From positions 62,001 to 126,000 of the forward strand of contig DASZMX010000053.1 in assembly GCA_035551475.1 (NCBI GenBank): a stretch of 64,000 nucleotides of DNA, written 5' to 3'. The stretch is from DASZMX01 sp035551475. GTDB lineage: Bacteria; Verrucomicrobiota; Verrucomicrobiia; Limisphaerales; Palsa-1400. The stretch's first letter is position 1, and each line of letters opens with the position of its first letter. The position numbers were made by a program, and so were the translations under genes. The notes under the pieces were generated by a model, which did no database searches, had not been told where the DNA came from, and saw only the letters and a list, made by a program, of their open reading frames with translations. Shown here in pieces: positions 1 to 8,476 of the stretch.

Positions 1-464
1 ACGACCAAAGCGGCTCCATTTCAGCCAATCACATTCGTGGCGACATCAAGCTGGAGACTTCATTTTCCTCCATCACCATCGACGATGCGGCGGGTCGCGC
101 GGACCTGAAAAATCAAAGCGGACAGATTTCCGTGCGCGGCGTCACGGGCGACGTGGTGGCCAACACCTCTTTTGGCGCGCTGGATATTGACGGCTCGGGA
201 GATTCTTTTATTTGCCATAACCAAAGCGGCCCCATTTCCCTGCGCGCGACGTCGGAACGTCTGGCAAAAATCGAGGCCCGCACTTCCTTCAGCGGCATCA
301 ATGTCCATCTGCCCTTCGCCGCCCATCCCGAGATTCACGCCCATACCACCTTCGGCGAAGTCGCCTCCGATTTCCCCATGAGCCCGGCGGACGGCGGGCA
401 AACCGCGCGGCTGACGCTGGAGAACCAGAGTGGGCAAATTCGGATTCTGCGCGGCGGACGCTAG
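1..464 (+). CDS. C-terminal part of a DUF4097-like beta-solenoid repeat protein
   Basis: The reading frame is open from the left window edge (codons begin at base 3) to the TAG at 462-464, so the N-terminus is missing. The visible ~154 residues alternate two short motifs: N-Q-S-G-x-I (bases ~2-22, ~110-135, ~220-240, 421-440) and T-S-F-x-x-I (~58-75, ~166-185, ~280-300). This is the pattern of DUF4097/DUF4098 putative adhesin-like beta-solenoids, where each motif forms one coil. Such proteins are usually membrane-anchored or surface exposed and often sit beside anti-sigma or PspC-type genes, but the neighbours to the left are outside the window. The function is unknown. The stop lies one base from the stop of the convergent ThuA-like gene. 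Confidence 0.7.
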   Translation, partial: DQSGSISANHIRGDIKLETSFSSITIDDAAGRADLKNQSGQISVRGVTGDVVANTSFGALDIDGSGDSFICHNQSGPISLRATSERLAKIEARTSFSGINVHLPFAAHPEIHAHTTFGEVASDFPMSPADGGQTARLTLENQSGQIRILRGGR

Positions 465-465
465 G

Positions 466-1287
466 CTATTTCCCGCCGCGCCCGAGCCAGAGCAAGGCGT
501 TTAAAATCAGCCGATCCTGCGTTTCGTTGGCAAAGGTGAACGACAATTCCTTGTTGGTGTGGTGTTCGTAATCAATGTCGTTGTGGCCCATGTTGAAATA
601 GATCATCCGAAACTTTCGATTGCTCCACACCACCGGATAATAACCTTCATGCCAGATTTCATAAGGCTTGGGCCCGGTGCCGAGTGGAAAACTTGACGGG
701 TCAATCGAAAGCAGGATGTCAATATTAGGATTCTTTCGCAAATCGTTCGACCACTTATACCATTCGCTCGGGGCTGATTTGAAAGTTGCCGGCAACCCTC
801 GCGCGGCCGGATGGCTGGCATCTTCCACGCGCAACACGGCGGACGTCGGACGCCAGGTGTTGCCCACATACGATCCGCTGCCGAGGAATTCATTGTGGTA
901 CCAATCCCAGTTTTGCGGCACGGCTGACGGAGTCAGCGCGAAACCGGCGAAATGAAATCCCATCCAAGCCCCACCCTGCTCCATGTAGCGCTGGAAGGCC
1001 GCGCGCTGCGCCGGGTCCTCGGGGCGCGTATCGAGAAAAATCACGACCTGGCAATGCGACAGTCCCGCCTCGCTCAAGCGCGCCCAATTCGTCGTGGCCT
1101 CATAGACAAAATTATTGGAGGCGGCCATTTTCGGAAACCATTGGTTGGCCTCGCCGACGAAACTGATATGCGCGCGGTCGTTTTTGCCGGTGTAAAACGC
1201 CAGCGCATGAAAAGGCGGCTCCGCTTCCGCCGTCACCGCCAGGGCCAGCGCGGCCCCGAGGATATTGAATTTAGTCCAAACGCACAT
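466..1287 (-). CDS. ThuA-like domain protein, predicted secreted
   Basis: This 273-residue protein begins with a probable signal peptide (about residues 1-22, hydrophobic, ending A-E-A) followed by one ThuA-like (trehalose utilisation) fold. Typical features are A-F-Y-T-G near the N-terminus, V-V-I-F-L-D-T-R, G-G-A-W-M-G-F-H, N-E-F-L-G-S, and the C-terminal Y-F-N-M-G-H-N-D. ThuA-like domains are glutamine-amidotransferase-like folds common in secreted proteins of Verrucomicrobiota and Planctomycetota; the biochemical role is mostly unproven, with sugar metabolism suggested. The ATG at 1287 is preferred because it gives the signal peptide and overlaps the upstream aldehyde dehydrogenase by only 17 bases, implying coupling. 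It is the last gene of the deoC/ALDH group, although a secreted protein is unexpected there. Confidence 0.8.
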   Translation of the reverse strand: MCVWTKFNILGAALALAVTAEAEPPFHALAFYTGKNDRAHISFVGEANQWFPKMAASNNFVYEATTNWARLSEAGLSHCQVVIFLDTRPEDPAQRAAFQRYMEQGGAWMGFHFAGFALTPSAVPQNWDWYHNEFLGSGSYVGNTWRPTSAVLRVEDASHPAARGLPATFKSAPSEWYKWSNDLRKNPNIDILLSIDPSSFPLGTGPKPYEIWHEGYYPVVWSNRKFRMIYFNMGHNDIDYEHHTNKELSFTFANETQDRLILNALLWLGRGGK

Positions 1288-2818
1288 AAGCTGAGAGTCC
1301 CTGCAATCCGCCTTCGCGGCCAAAACCGCTTTCCTTGTAGCCCCCGAACGGGCTGGCCGGATCGAATTTGTTATAGCTGTTGGCCCAGACCACGCCCGCG
1401 CGGAGCTTGCTCACCATTTTGAAAATCTTGCTCCCTTTGTCCGTCCACACGCCGGCGCTCAGGCCATAAGGCGTGTTGTTGGCGCGCTCGATGGCCTCCT
1501 CCGGCGTGCGGAAAGTCATCACCGCCAGCACAGGGCCAAAAATTTCCTCCTGCGCCACGCGATGCGACATGGTGACATTCGTCATAAAGGTCGGCCGAAA
1601 CCAATACCCCTTCGCCGGCAGGCCGCAACTGGATTGCACGACCTCAGCGCCTTCGGCCTCGCCGCTCCGCACCAATTCGTCAATTTTATCGAGCTGCGCG
1701 CGCGAGTTGATCGCGCCGATATCGGTGTTCTTATCGAGCGGATTGCCCACGCGCAAGGTCTGGATGCGGTCGCGCAATTTGCGAATCACCGTCTTGAAAA
1801 TCCCTTCCTGCACAAACAGGCGCGAACCCGCGCAGCAGACGTGGCCTTGGTTGAAATAAATTCCGGACACAATGCCCTCGACGGCTTGGTCAATCGGCGC
1901 GTCCTCCATAATGATATTGGCCGCCTTGCCGCCCAGCTCGAGTGTCAGCCGCTTGTTCGTGCCGGCGCATGCTTTCGCAATCATCTTCCCCACTTCGGTC
2001 GAACCGGTGAACGCAATTTTGTCCACGCCCGGATGATTGACCAGAGCGGCGCCGGTCGGGCCGTCGCCTGTGATAATATTCACGACGCCTTCCGGCAATT
2101 CCGCTTCCTGAAAAATTTGCGCCAGGCGCAACGCGGTCAGACTGGTCGTTTCCGCCGGCTTGAGCACCACCGTGTTGCCGCACGCCAGGGCGGGGGCAAT
2201 TTTCCACGCCGCCATGAGCAGCGGAAAATTCCATGGAATGATCTGCCCGGCCACACCCACCGGGCGCGGCGTTCGTCCCGGAAAAGCAAATTCCAATTTG
2301 TCCGCCCAACCGGCGTGATAAAAGAAATGCGCCGCCACCATCGGCAAATCGAAATCGCGGCTTTCCTTGATCGGCTTGCCGCCATCCATGGTCTCCAACA
2401 CGGCGAGTTCGCGCGACTTCTCCTGAATCAGCCGCGCGATGCGGAACAAATATTTTCCGCGCTCGCGCCCCGGCAGCTTGCTCCAGACATCGTCGTAGGC
2501 CCGGCGGGCGGAGGTGACAGCGGCATCCACGTCCTCCGCGCCGCTTTGGGCGATTTCGCTCAATTTCTCCTCGGTCGCAGGATTGATCGACGCCAGATAT
2601 TTGCCCGCGCGCGGCGCCACAAATTTTCCGCCAATAAACAAGCCATGCTTCGGCTCGATTTTCACGGGGACCGATTCCGGCGCCGGAGTGTAGTCCCATT
2701 TGTCCCCGAAGCGCAGGCGGCGTTCGCCGGCCGGAACCGGTTTGCGGCCCGCGGGCGCGACGGGCGGAAGGACCGTCACGGCGGCGCGGCGAAGAGGAGC
2801 GGTGGTTTTCTTTTTCAT
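1271..2818 (-). CDS. NAD(P)-dependent aldehyde dehydrogenase, complete
   Basis: The 515-residue protein is a full-length ALDH-superfamily enzyme. Visible motifs are the proton-relay W-N-F-P-L-L, the nucleotide-binding F-T-G-S-T-E-V-G, the general-base glutamate in E-L-G-G-K (about residue 294) and the catalytic cysteine in G-H-V-C-C-A-G-S-R (about 327/328). It oxidises an aldehyde to the acid using NAD(P)+. The ATG overlaps the deoC stop by four bases (ATGA), so the two are translationally coupled. DeoC releases acetaldehyde and glyceraldehyde 3-phosphate from deoxyribose 5-phosphate, so acetaldehyde or a related short aldehyde is the obvious substrate (inference from context). An N-terminal extension of about 50 residues rich in K, P and R precedes the conserved domain. 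Confidence 0.92.
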   Translation of the reverse strand: MKKKTTAPLRRAAVTVLPPVAPAGRKPVPAGERRLRFGDKWDYTPAPESVPVKIEPKHGLFIGGKFVAPRAGKYLASINPATEEKLSEIAQSGAEDVDAAVTSARRAYDDVWSKLPGRERGKYLFRIARLIQEKSRELAVLETMDGGKPIKESRDFDLPMVAAHFFYHAGWADKLEFAFPGRTPRPVGVAGQIIPWNFPLLMAAWKIAPALACGNTVVLKPAETTSLTALRLAQIFQEAELPEGVVNIITGDGPTGAALVNHPGVDKIAFTGSTEVGKMIAKACAGTNKRLTLELGGKAANIIMEDAPIDQAVEGIVSGIYFNQGHVCCAGSRLFVQEGIFKTVIRKLRDRIQTLRVGNPLDKNTDIGAINSRAQLDKIDELVRSGEAEGAEVVQSSCGLPAKGYWFRPTFMTNVTMSHRVAQEEIFGPVLAVMTFRTPEEAIERANNTPYGLSAGVWTDKGSKIFKMVSKLRAGVVWANSYNKFDPASPFGGYKESGFGREGGLQGLSAYVRLD

Positions 2819-3708
2819 GACAGCGAGAAATAATCGGCGCCCTGGTAATTGCCTTCCATCGTCTTGACAATCTGCATCAGCACGTCGTTGAGCAGCGTGC
2901 TCGCGCCGAAACGAAAAAGCTCCGGCGTCAGCCAATCGTCGCCGAGCGTTTCCTTGACCATCACCAGGTAGGCCAGCGCCTGCTTGGCGTTGCGAATGCC
3001 GCCCGCCGGTTTCATCCCAATGCGCAGGCCCGTGGCGAAAAAATGATCCCGGATCGCCTCCAGCATCACCAGTGTGACGGGAATAGTGGCGGCCGGCTGC
3101 ACTTTGCCCGTCGAGGTCTTGATAAAATCCGCGCCCGCCTCCATGGCGAGATGGCTGGCGACCCGCACATTGTCGTACGTGACCAATTCGCCGGTTTCCA
3201 AAATCACCTTCAAATGCGCCGGGCCGCACGCTTCCTTGATGGCGACAATTTCGTCAAAAACTTTGCGATGCTCGCCCGCGAGAAAAGCGCCGCGGTCAAT
3301 AACCATGTCAATTTCATCCGCACCATCGCCCGCTGCGCGGCGGGTTTCCTCCAGGCGCGTGCGCAAAGGGTATTGTCCGCTCGGAAAACCGGTCGCGACC
3401 GACGCGATGTGCACGGGTGATTTCTCGCCCAGAAACCGGCGCGCGGCTCGCACCATGCTGGGATAAACGCAAACCGCCCCGCACGGCGGCACGCCGTATT
3501 TGGCTTCGATCGGCTGTTGTGCTTTCCGGCAGAGATACGCGACTTTGCCGGGCGTGTCTTTGCCTTCGAGAGTGGTCAAGTCCATCATCGAGACGACCAG
3601 TTTCAGTCCGGAAAGCTTCGCGCTGGTCTTGATGCTCCGTTTGGTGAAAGCCGCGGCGCGCTCCTCCACCATCACTTGATCAACCGTGGGCGTCATGGAA
3701 AAAGACAT
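2815..3708 (-). CDS. deoC: Deoxyribose-phosphate aldolase
   Basis: DeoC cleaves 2-deoxy-D-ribose 5-phosphate into acetaldehyde and glyceraldehyde 3-phosphate in deoxynucleoside salvage. The family signatures are present: K-V-I-L-E-T-G-E-L, the Schiff-base lysine in F-I-K-T-S-T-G-K (about residue 197) and the second active-site lysine in G-M-K-P-A-G-G. At 297 residues it is of the longer type (the E. coli enzyme is about 259). The ATG at 3708 follows directly on the stop of the truncated ALDH-like gene (3710-3712), and its own stop overlaps the complete ALDH start. A slightly later ATG (five codons in) is possible. The tandem ALDH-like, DeoC, ALDH order suggests a small deoxyribose or nucleoside catabolic operon. 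Confidence 0.93.
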   Translation of the reverse strand: MSFSMTPTVDQVMVEERAAAFTKRSIKTSAKLSGLKLVVSMMDLTTLEGKDTPGKVAYLCRKAQQPIEAKYGVPPCGAVCVYPSMVRAARRFLGEKSPVHIASVATGFPSGQYPLRTRLEETRRAAGDGADEIDMVIDRGAFLAGEHRKVFDEIVAIKEACGPAHLKVILETGELVTYDNVRVASHLAMEAGADFIKTSTGKVQPAATIPVTLVMLEAIRDHFFATGLRIGMKPAGGIRNAKQALAYLVMVKETLGDDWLTPELFRFGASTLLNDVLMQIVKTMEGNYQGADYFSLS

Positions 3709-3709
3709 A

Positions 3710-4570
3710 TCAAATCCCAATCGGATGCCAGGCGGTTTTATATTCGACAGTGTCGCCAATCCAATACGGATTCTCCCCGCGCGCGGAACGCCAGTCCTCC
3801 GGCGACAAAATCCGGCGCGTGCAACGCTTCAAATTGACGGCCGCGCCTTCCTGCACGGTCGCGCAACCGGCGGCGTCCACCACCGCATTGATGTCCTTGT
3901 GCCCCGCAATGTGCGGCAGCAACTCCGCGCGTTTGCCGCTTAAAATATTCGCCACGCCGCCCGGCAAATCGCTGGTCGCCAAAATCTCCGCAAAAGCCAG
4001 CAAGGGCAGCGGCGCCGTTTCGGAGGCGACAATGATGGCCGCGTTCCCGGTTAAAATCACACTGGCCAGCAACGCCACCGCCGGAACAAACGACGGCTCG
4101 TCCGGGGGCAGAACGACCACGACACCCGTCGGCTCAGGCACGGTGAAATTAAAGTGCGAGGTTGCGACCGGATTGACCGCGCCAAAAACCTGCGTGAATT
4201 TGTCCGTCCAACCCGCGAAATAAACCAACCGATCAATCGCCAGATCCACCTCCGCGCGCGCGGCCTCGCTCGAAATTCCGGTGCGTCCGATCTCCTCCGC
4301 GATGGCGGCGGCGCGGCTCTCCAGCATTTCGGCGGCGCGATAAAGGATTTGTCCCTTTAGATACGCGGTCTTTTTCGCCCAGCCTTCAAAGGCGTTGCGA
4401 GCCGCCACCACCGCGTCGCGCAAATCCTTGCGTGAAGCGTGGCAAAAGTTGTCGAGATGCGTTCCATCCGCAGAAGTTGCCGCCAGGGCGCGGCCGCTTT
4501 CGCTGCGCACGAACGCCCCGCCGATATACAGCTTGTGCGTTTTGCGAACGTCCAGTCGGGTTCGGCTCAT
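3710..4570 (-). CDS. Truncated ALDH-superfamily protein lacking catalytic residues
   Basis: The 286-residue product aligns by eye with only the N-terminal half of aldehyde dehydrogenases: the start K-L-Y-I-G-G-A-F-V, A-F-E-G-W-A, the Y-F-A-G-W-T-D region, a degenerate P-P-D-E-P-S in place of the W-N-F-P relay motif, and L-P-G-G-V-A-N-I. Where a normal enzyme has F-T-G-S it reads I-N-A-V-V-D-A-A-G and then ends about 50 residues later in an unrelated tail. The ELGGK glutamate and the catalytic cysteine are therefore absent. It reads as an intact gene with the same codon style as its neighbours, so it is probably not a decaying fragment. It may be a regulatory or structural partner of the complete ALDH encoded two genes downstream. 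The ATG at 4570 was chosen because the ALDH similarity begins just after it. Confidence 0.75.
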   Translation of the reverse strand: MSRTRLDVRKTHKLYIGGAFVRSESGRALAATSADGTHLDNFCHASRKDLRDAVVAARNAFEGWAKKTAYLKGQILYRAAEMLESRAAAIAEEIGRTGISSEAARAEVDLAIDRLVYFAGWTDKFTQVFGAVNPVATSHFNFTVPEPTGVVVVLPPDEPSFVPAVALLASVILTGNAAIIVASETAPLPLLAFAEILATSDLPGGVANILSGKRAELLPHIAGHKDINAVVDAAGCATVQEGAAVNLKRCTRRILSPEDWRSARGENPYWIGDTVEYKTAWHPIGI

Positions 4571-4874
4571 GGCGGCAGATTTTGGCACGAACTGAAAAAA
4601 CCAACAGAAAAAAATCCTTTTCCCGTTATCGATCACGGCTTCGATTACAAACCCGCCTTTGCTGCCGACGGCTTTAAATCCATATGACCCATGTCCCGAG
4701 CTCTTCCCTGTTGGCGCCTTTTGGCTTGACCCGGCCATAGTGGATGCCCGATTCTTTGCCCAGAAACAGATTTGGTATCTTGACTGTCAGATCTGCACAA
4801 GTTTTGCAGTGATTTTGCAGTCAACCCGTGGTTCGCCACGGCATCAAGGCCAGATGCGTATATACCGATTTGTT
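4571..4874. other. Intergenic region upstream of the deoC group and tRNA-Ser
   Basis: No convincing gene is seen in these 304 bases. The left part should hold the promoter of the minus-strand deoC group. The right part carries a tandem 11-base repeat, a 7-base inverted repeat (TTGACTG at 4780-4786, CAGTCAA at 4818-4824) and a short hairpin (CCGTGG TTCG CCACGG, 4826-4841) without a T-tract. A TATATA box at 4859-4864 is placed correctly to be the -10 element of the tRNA, but no good -35 box is seen at the right distance. Confidence 0.5.
4802..4823. repeat. Tandem 11-base direct repeat
   Basis: Two adjacent copies of TTTTGCAGT(G/C)A occupy 4802-4812 and 4813-4823, exactly one helical turn apart and about 50 bases before the tRNA-Ser gene. 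Helical phasing would suit a dimeric DNA-binding protein, but no family can be named and chance is possible. Confidence 0.35.
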
Positions 4875-4969
<95 letters not shown>

Positions 4970-5064
4970 TTCTTTTGGCAGATTACCGCTGCGGGCGGCG
5001 ATGTTTAATGAAGGTGCAGACCTGAATTCGCCGTTTGATTTCCAAAAATTCGCGCGCCGTAGAG

Positions 5065-5898
5065 TTAAACGGCCACGGAATATTTAATGGGGGGATGAGG
5101 GTCGTAGCCTTCGATTTCAAAGTCCTCGTATTTGTAATCAAATATCGAACTGGGCTTTCGTTTAATCACCAACCGCGGCAATGGCCGGGGATCCCGCTTC
5201 AATTGTTCCAGCACGCCGTCGATTTGATTCAGATAGATGTGGCAATCGCCGCCGGACCAAACGAAATCCCCGGGCTCGAGGTCGCATTGATGCGCGACCA
5301 TATGCGTCAAGAGCGAGTATTGCGCTTGATTGAAAACTTGGCCAACCGCCACATCCGAACTTCTCTGGGTCAACATGCACGATAGCTTCCCGCCGGCGAC
5401 GTAGAACTGGAACATGGCGTGGCAGGAAGCCAAGGCCGCCCGGCCGCGTTTGACATTCTCCTGCGGCGAAATGCGCTCATCAGGCAGCGCCGCAGGATTC
5501 CATGCCGTGACGATGTGGCGCCGGGAATTGGGGTTGGACTTGATTTGCTCAATCACCTGGCTGATCTGGTCGATGACCCGGCCGTCTGGCGTCTGCCAGG
5601 CGCGCCATTGGGCGCCGTAAATGGGGCCGAGATTTCCACTTTCGTCAGCCCATGCATCCCAGATGTGGACTTTATTTTCCGTCAGATATTTGATGTTCGT
5701 CTCTCCGTTGAGAAACCAGAGGAGCTCATGAATGACTCCCTTGAAAAAGACTTTGCGAGTCGTCACCAGCGGAAATCCTTGGGAGAGGTCAAAGCGCAGT
5801 TGCGCGCCAAAAATGCTTTTCGTGCCGGTGCCAGTCCGGTCGCCACGGGTGGTCCCGCGCTCCAAGATGTCCCGCAACAGATCCAGATATTGGCGCAT
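5065..5898 (-). CDS. thyA: Thymidylate synthase
   Basis: ThyA methylates dUMP to dTMP using methylenetetrahydrofolate. Conserved parts seen are the N-terminal D-R-T-G-T-G-T, F-P-L-V-T-T-K/R-like, H-E-L-L-W-F-L-N-G-E-T-N, G-P-I-Y-G-A-Q-W-R-A-W, the catalytic cysteine in A-S-C-H-A-M-F-Q-F-Y (about residue 159), Q-R-S-S-D-V, and the C-terminal D-F-E-I-E-G-Y-D-P-H-P. The ATG at 5898 matches the start of the E. coli protein (M-R-Q-Y-L against M-K-Q-Y-L); a longer version would need a TTG at 5937. There is a short extra stretch (E-R-I-S-P-Q-E-N) just before the catalytic loop compared with the 264-residue E. coli enzyme. It follows the GH-GT2 fusion gene on the same strand with a 39-base gap. Confidence 0.97.
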   Translation of the reverse strand: MRQYLDLLRDILERGTTRGDRTGTGTKSIFGAQLRFDLSQGFPLVTTRKVFFKGVIHELLWFLNGETNIKYLTENKVHIWDAWADESGNLGPIYGAQWRAWQTPDGRVIDQISQVIEQIKSNPNSRRHIVTAWNPAALPDERISPQENVKRGRAALASCHAMFQFYVAGGKLSCMLTQRSSDVAVGQVFNQAQYSLLTHMVAHQCDLEPGDFVWSGGDCHIYLNQIDGVLEQLKRDPRPLPRLVIKRKPSSIFDYKYEDFEIEGYDPHPPIKYSVAV

Positions 5899-5937
5899 AC
5901 GCTGTATGACTAATGACAGACCGCGCCGATCATTCAA

Positions 5938-8451
5938 TTACTTTTTGCCCAGCTTGGTCATCCCGCTTTCTTCCGCGATGTCATCGAGCAGCACGCAAAT
6001 CAACCGCTGCAGGTCGCGCTCGTGCCGATGCACATGCCACGCGAACGCCGGGACGGTCAAAAGCAGGAACGAAATCTGCCAGAAGCTGCGCCAGACAAAG
6101 CCGATCACCATGAACACAAAACAGAGCAGCGAGAAAATGGCGATTTTCGCCGGCAGCGACCATCCAGTGCGCAGGCGGCAACGCAGCAGTTGCTTGCCAT
6201 CGGCATGCGGCTCGGAAACGGTGGCCAACTGCAAGCCCGCCCAGCGGCTGCCCAGAATTTCCACATCAAAATCGCTCCATCCGGCGTCCACCTTGATTTC
6301 CCAGCCCTGCTTTTCGAGCGTGTCAATGATACGGCGCACGAACGTGACGCGGTCCATCCCCTGCTCGGCCCAGTACTCCACGTGATCCAGGCTCCCGGAA
6401 TCCTGCAAGGCGAGGGATTCGAGGCTTTCGGACGCGCCCGGCGGGGTGGGCCCGAGGGAAAGGCGGCCCTGGTAACGCGCCCAGCCCCGCACAATGGGTT
6501 GCAGAAAAAAAAGCATCGCCACCAGCGGACGCGACCACCAGCGGCGGCGGCTGCGCGGCAACTCCGCCTGGGCCGCGGCGACCACGCAGACGCCAAGGGA
6601 CGTCAGCACGCTCATTAACGCCAGCGGGGCGAGCGCCCGAAAGGGAATCGAGAGCGCCAACAGAGGCAGGTTCACCACGGCGTGGTATTCCAGGCTGGTC
6701 CACAGCATGACGGCCATGGCGGGTTGGGATTGATAGACGCTTTGGAAAAAGCCGGTCGCAAAAATCCCGTGATAAATAATGGGCCGCCGCACTGTCAATC
6801 CAAATTTTGAAGGCGTGTAAATCCGGCCCTGCCACGCGCTGGCGCCGAGGACGTTGAAATATTCCGGGTGACGCCGCACGAGCATGGCCTCGGCCTCGCC
6901 GTAGCCGCGTTGTTGCGCGACGTAGGCCCCGATGGTGGAGCGGCGGTAATGCCAGACAAAACCCGGCGGGCTGAAGCCGATTTTGTAGCCCTTTTGCTGC
7001 AAACGCCAGCAGACGTCCACGTCGTCGCCCGCGCGATGAAAAATCGGGTCGAACCCGCCGATTTCCTCCAGGGCCCACTTGTAAAAAATCATGTTGCAGC
7101 CCGGGATGTGCTCCGCCTGCCGATCGGTCAGCATCACATGGGCCGGCCCGCCCGGCGACACCGCCACGGCGGCGGCCACGGCTGAATCGTCCGGCGGCAA
7201 AAAATTATGCCCGCCCATGCCCACATAGGGGCTCTTCAATAAATCGCCCACCGCGTAATGCAGCCAATCTTCGTCCGGCCGGCAATCGGCATCGGTGAAC
7301 GCGATGATTTCTCCCTCAGCGGCCGCGATGCCCGTGTTGCGCGCAACCGACAAGCCTTGATGGGTTTGGCGCAGGCAACGGAAATCCGGATAGAGCGAAG
7401 TCACCTGCTCCGTAATGTCCGTCGAACCGTCGTCCACCACGATGACCTCGTAATCGGGATAATGCAGCGCCCGCAGCGAATCTAGGCACGGCTGGAGCGT
7501 GCGCGCGGCATTGTAACAGGCCACGACCACGGAAATTTTCGGCCAGCGCGAAAGAGCGAAATGCGGCGCCTCGCCGAATTTTCTTTCGACGGCGGCAAAC
7601 GATTGCTTGGGCTCGCGCGAACGCGTGGTCAACCCGAATTGCCAATCCAACACCTCGCGGCCATTGCGATGCCATTCGTCCGTGAAGCTGTACACCACCA
7701 TGCCCGCCACGCCGCCGCGAAAAGCCGATTCAATCTGCCAATCCAGCATCACGCTTTTGGAGCCTTCGCCCTCGCGCAAGCTGTCAATTCCAATTTCGCC
7801 CAGCAACAAGGGTTTGTCGTCCGCGATCATTTGCAGGCGGGCCAGATAATTCTCGAAGGCGCGCTGCTGGTGCAGATAAACATTGAAGCAGAGAAAATCG
7901 ATGTTCTCCGGGCGGAGGAATTCGGTGGGCGGATAATTGCCGAAGGTGCAGAGGCATTCAGGATCCACCTCCTTGGCGACATCCACCAGACTGTCGAGAA
8001 ACTCCGCCACCGCGGCCCCGCCGCTCCAGCGGGCCACATCGGGAGAAATCTCGTTGACAACGCTGTAGGCGAAGACCGCCGGGTGCCGCGCGCAGGCTTT
8101 GACGGCGGTCCGCACCGTCTCGCACGCATCGCGGCGCAAGGCCGGCGAATCCAGGAAACAAAGATGTTTGCTCCAAGGGATGTCGATCAGCACCTTCAAC
8201 CCGCGCGCCTGGGCCAGGTCCAGCGCCCAGCGCGGCGGCGCGTAATAGACGCGCAGCAGATTGGCGCCGAGACGCGCAATCAAATCAAAATCACGCGCCG
8301 TTTGCTCCGGTTCGCAGAATGGCTCCCCCGCCCGATTGGGCGCAAAAGGCCCATAGGTCACGCCCTTGGGATAGAATTTTTTCCCGTCCACCCGAAAGAA
8401 CTTCCCGCTCACCATCGGGCGCAAGGAAGCGCTGGGCAGCGGAGTGGTCAT
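5938..8451 (-). CDS. Fusion of a GH2/GH5-like TIM-barrel glycosidase and a GT2 glycosyltransferase
   Basis: The 837-residue protein has two clear halves. Residues ~14-290 look like a TIM-barrel glycoside hydrolase of the GH2/GH5 clan: G-K-K-F-Y-P-K-G-V-T-Y, then a likely acid/base glutamate in S-V-V-N-E (about residue 133) and a likely nucleophile in L-L-G-E-I-G (about 218). Residues ~305-540 are a family 2 glycosyltransferase: I-S-V-V-V-A-C-Y-N, V-V-D-D-G-S-T-D, F-T-D-A-D-C-R-P and a G-D-D-V-D-V-C-W-R acceptor-site motif. The C-terminus has several hydrophobic segments (~590-680 and ~765-810) and should be membrane associated. There is no signal peptide, so both domains are probably cytoplasmic. 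TolC-type gene upstream with a 25-base gap suggests envelope glycan synthesis or export. The sugars are unknown. Confidence 0.82.
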   Translation of the reverse strand: MTTPLPSASLRPMVSGKFFRVDGKKFYPKGVTYGPFAPNRAGEPFCEPEQTARDFDLIARLGANLLRVYYAPPRWALDLAQARGLKVLIDIPWSKHLCFLDSPALRRDACETVRTAVKACARHPAVFAYSVVNEISPDVARWSGGAAVAEFLDSLVDVAKEVDPECLCTFGNYPPTEFLRPENIDFLCFNVYLHQQRAFENYLARLQMIADDKPLLLGEIGIDSLREGEGSKSVMLDWQIESAFRGGVAGMVVYSFTDEWHRNGREVLDWQFGLTTRSREPKQSFAAVERKFGEAPHFALSRWPKISVVVACYNAARTLQPCLDSLRALHYPDYEVIVVDDGSTDITEQVTSLYPDFRCLRQTHQGLSVARNTGIAAAEGEIIAFTDADCRPDEDWLHYAVGDLLKSPYVGMGGHNFLPPDDSAVAAAVAVSPGGPAHVMLTDRQAEHIPGCNMIFYKWALEEIGGFDPIFHRAGDDVDVCWRLQQKGYKIGFSPPGFVWHYRRSTIGAYVAQQRGYGEAEAMLVRRHPEYFNVLGASAWQGRIYTPSKFGLTVRRPIIYHGIFATGFFQSVYQSQPAMAVMLWTSLEYHAVVNLPLLALSIPFRALAPLALMSVLTSLGVCVVAAAQAELPRSRRRWWSRPLVAMLFFLQPIVRGWARYQGRLSLGPTPPGASESLESLALQDSGSLDHVEYWAEQGMDRVTFVRRIIDTLEKQGWEIKVDAGWSDFDVEILGSRWAGLQLATVSEPHADGKQLLRCRLRTGWSLPAKIAIFSLLCFVFMVIGFVWRSFWQISFLLLTVPAFAWHVHRHERDLQRLICVLLDDIAEESGMTKLGKK

Positions 8452-8476
8452 CGGAATGCAATAATCACGCGCGCCT

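Noticed and set aside
1562..2833. A 423-codon plus-strand frame opposite the complete aldehyde dehydrogenase
   Set aside because: The dehydrogenase is unambiguous; this is its shadow.
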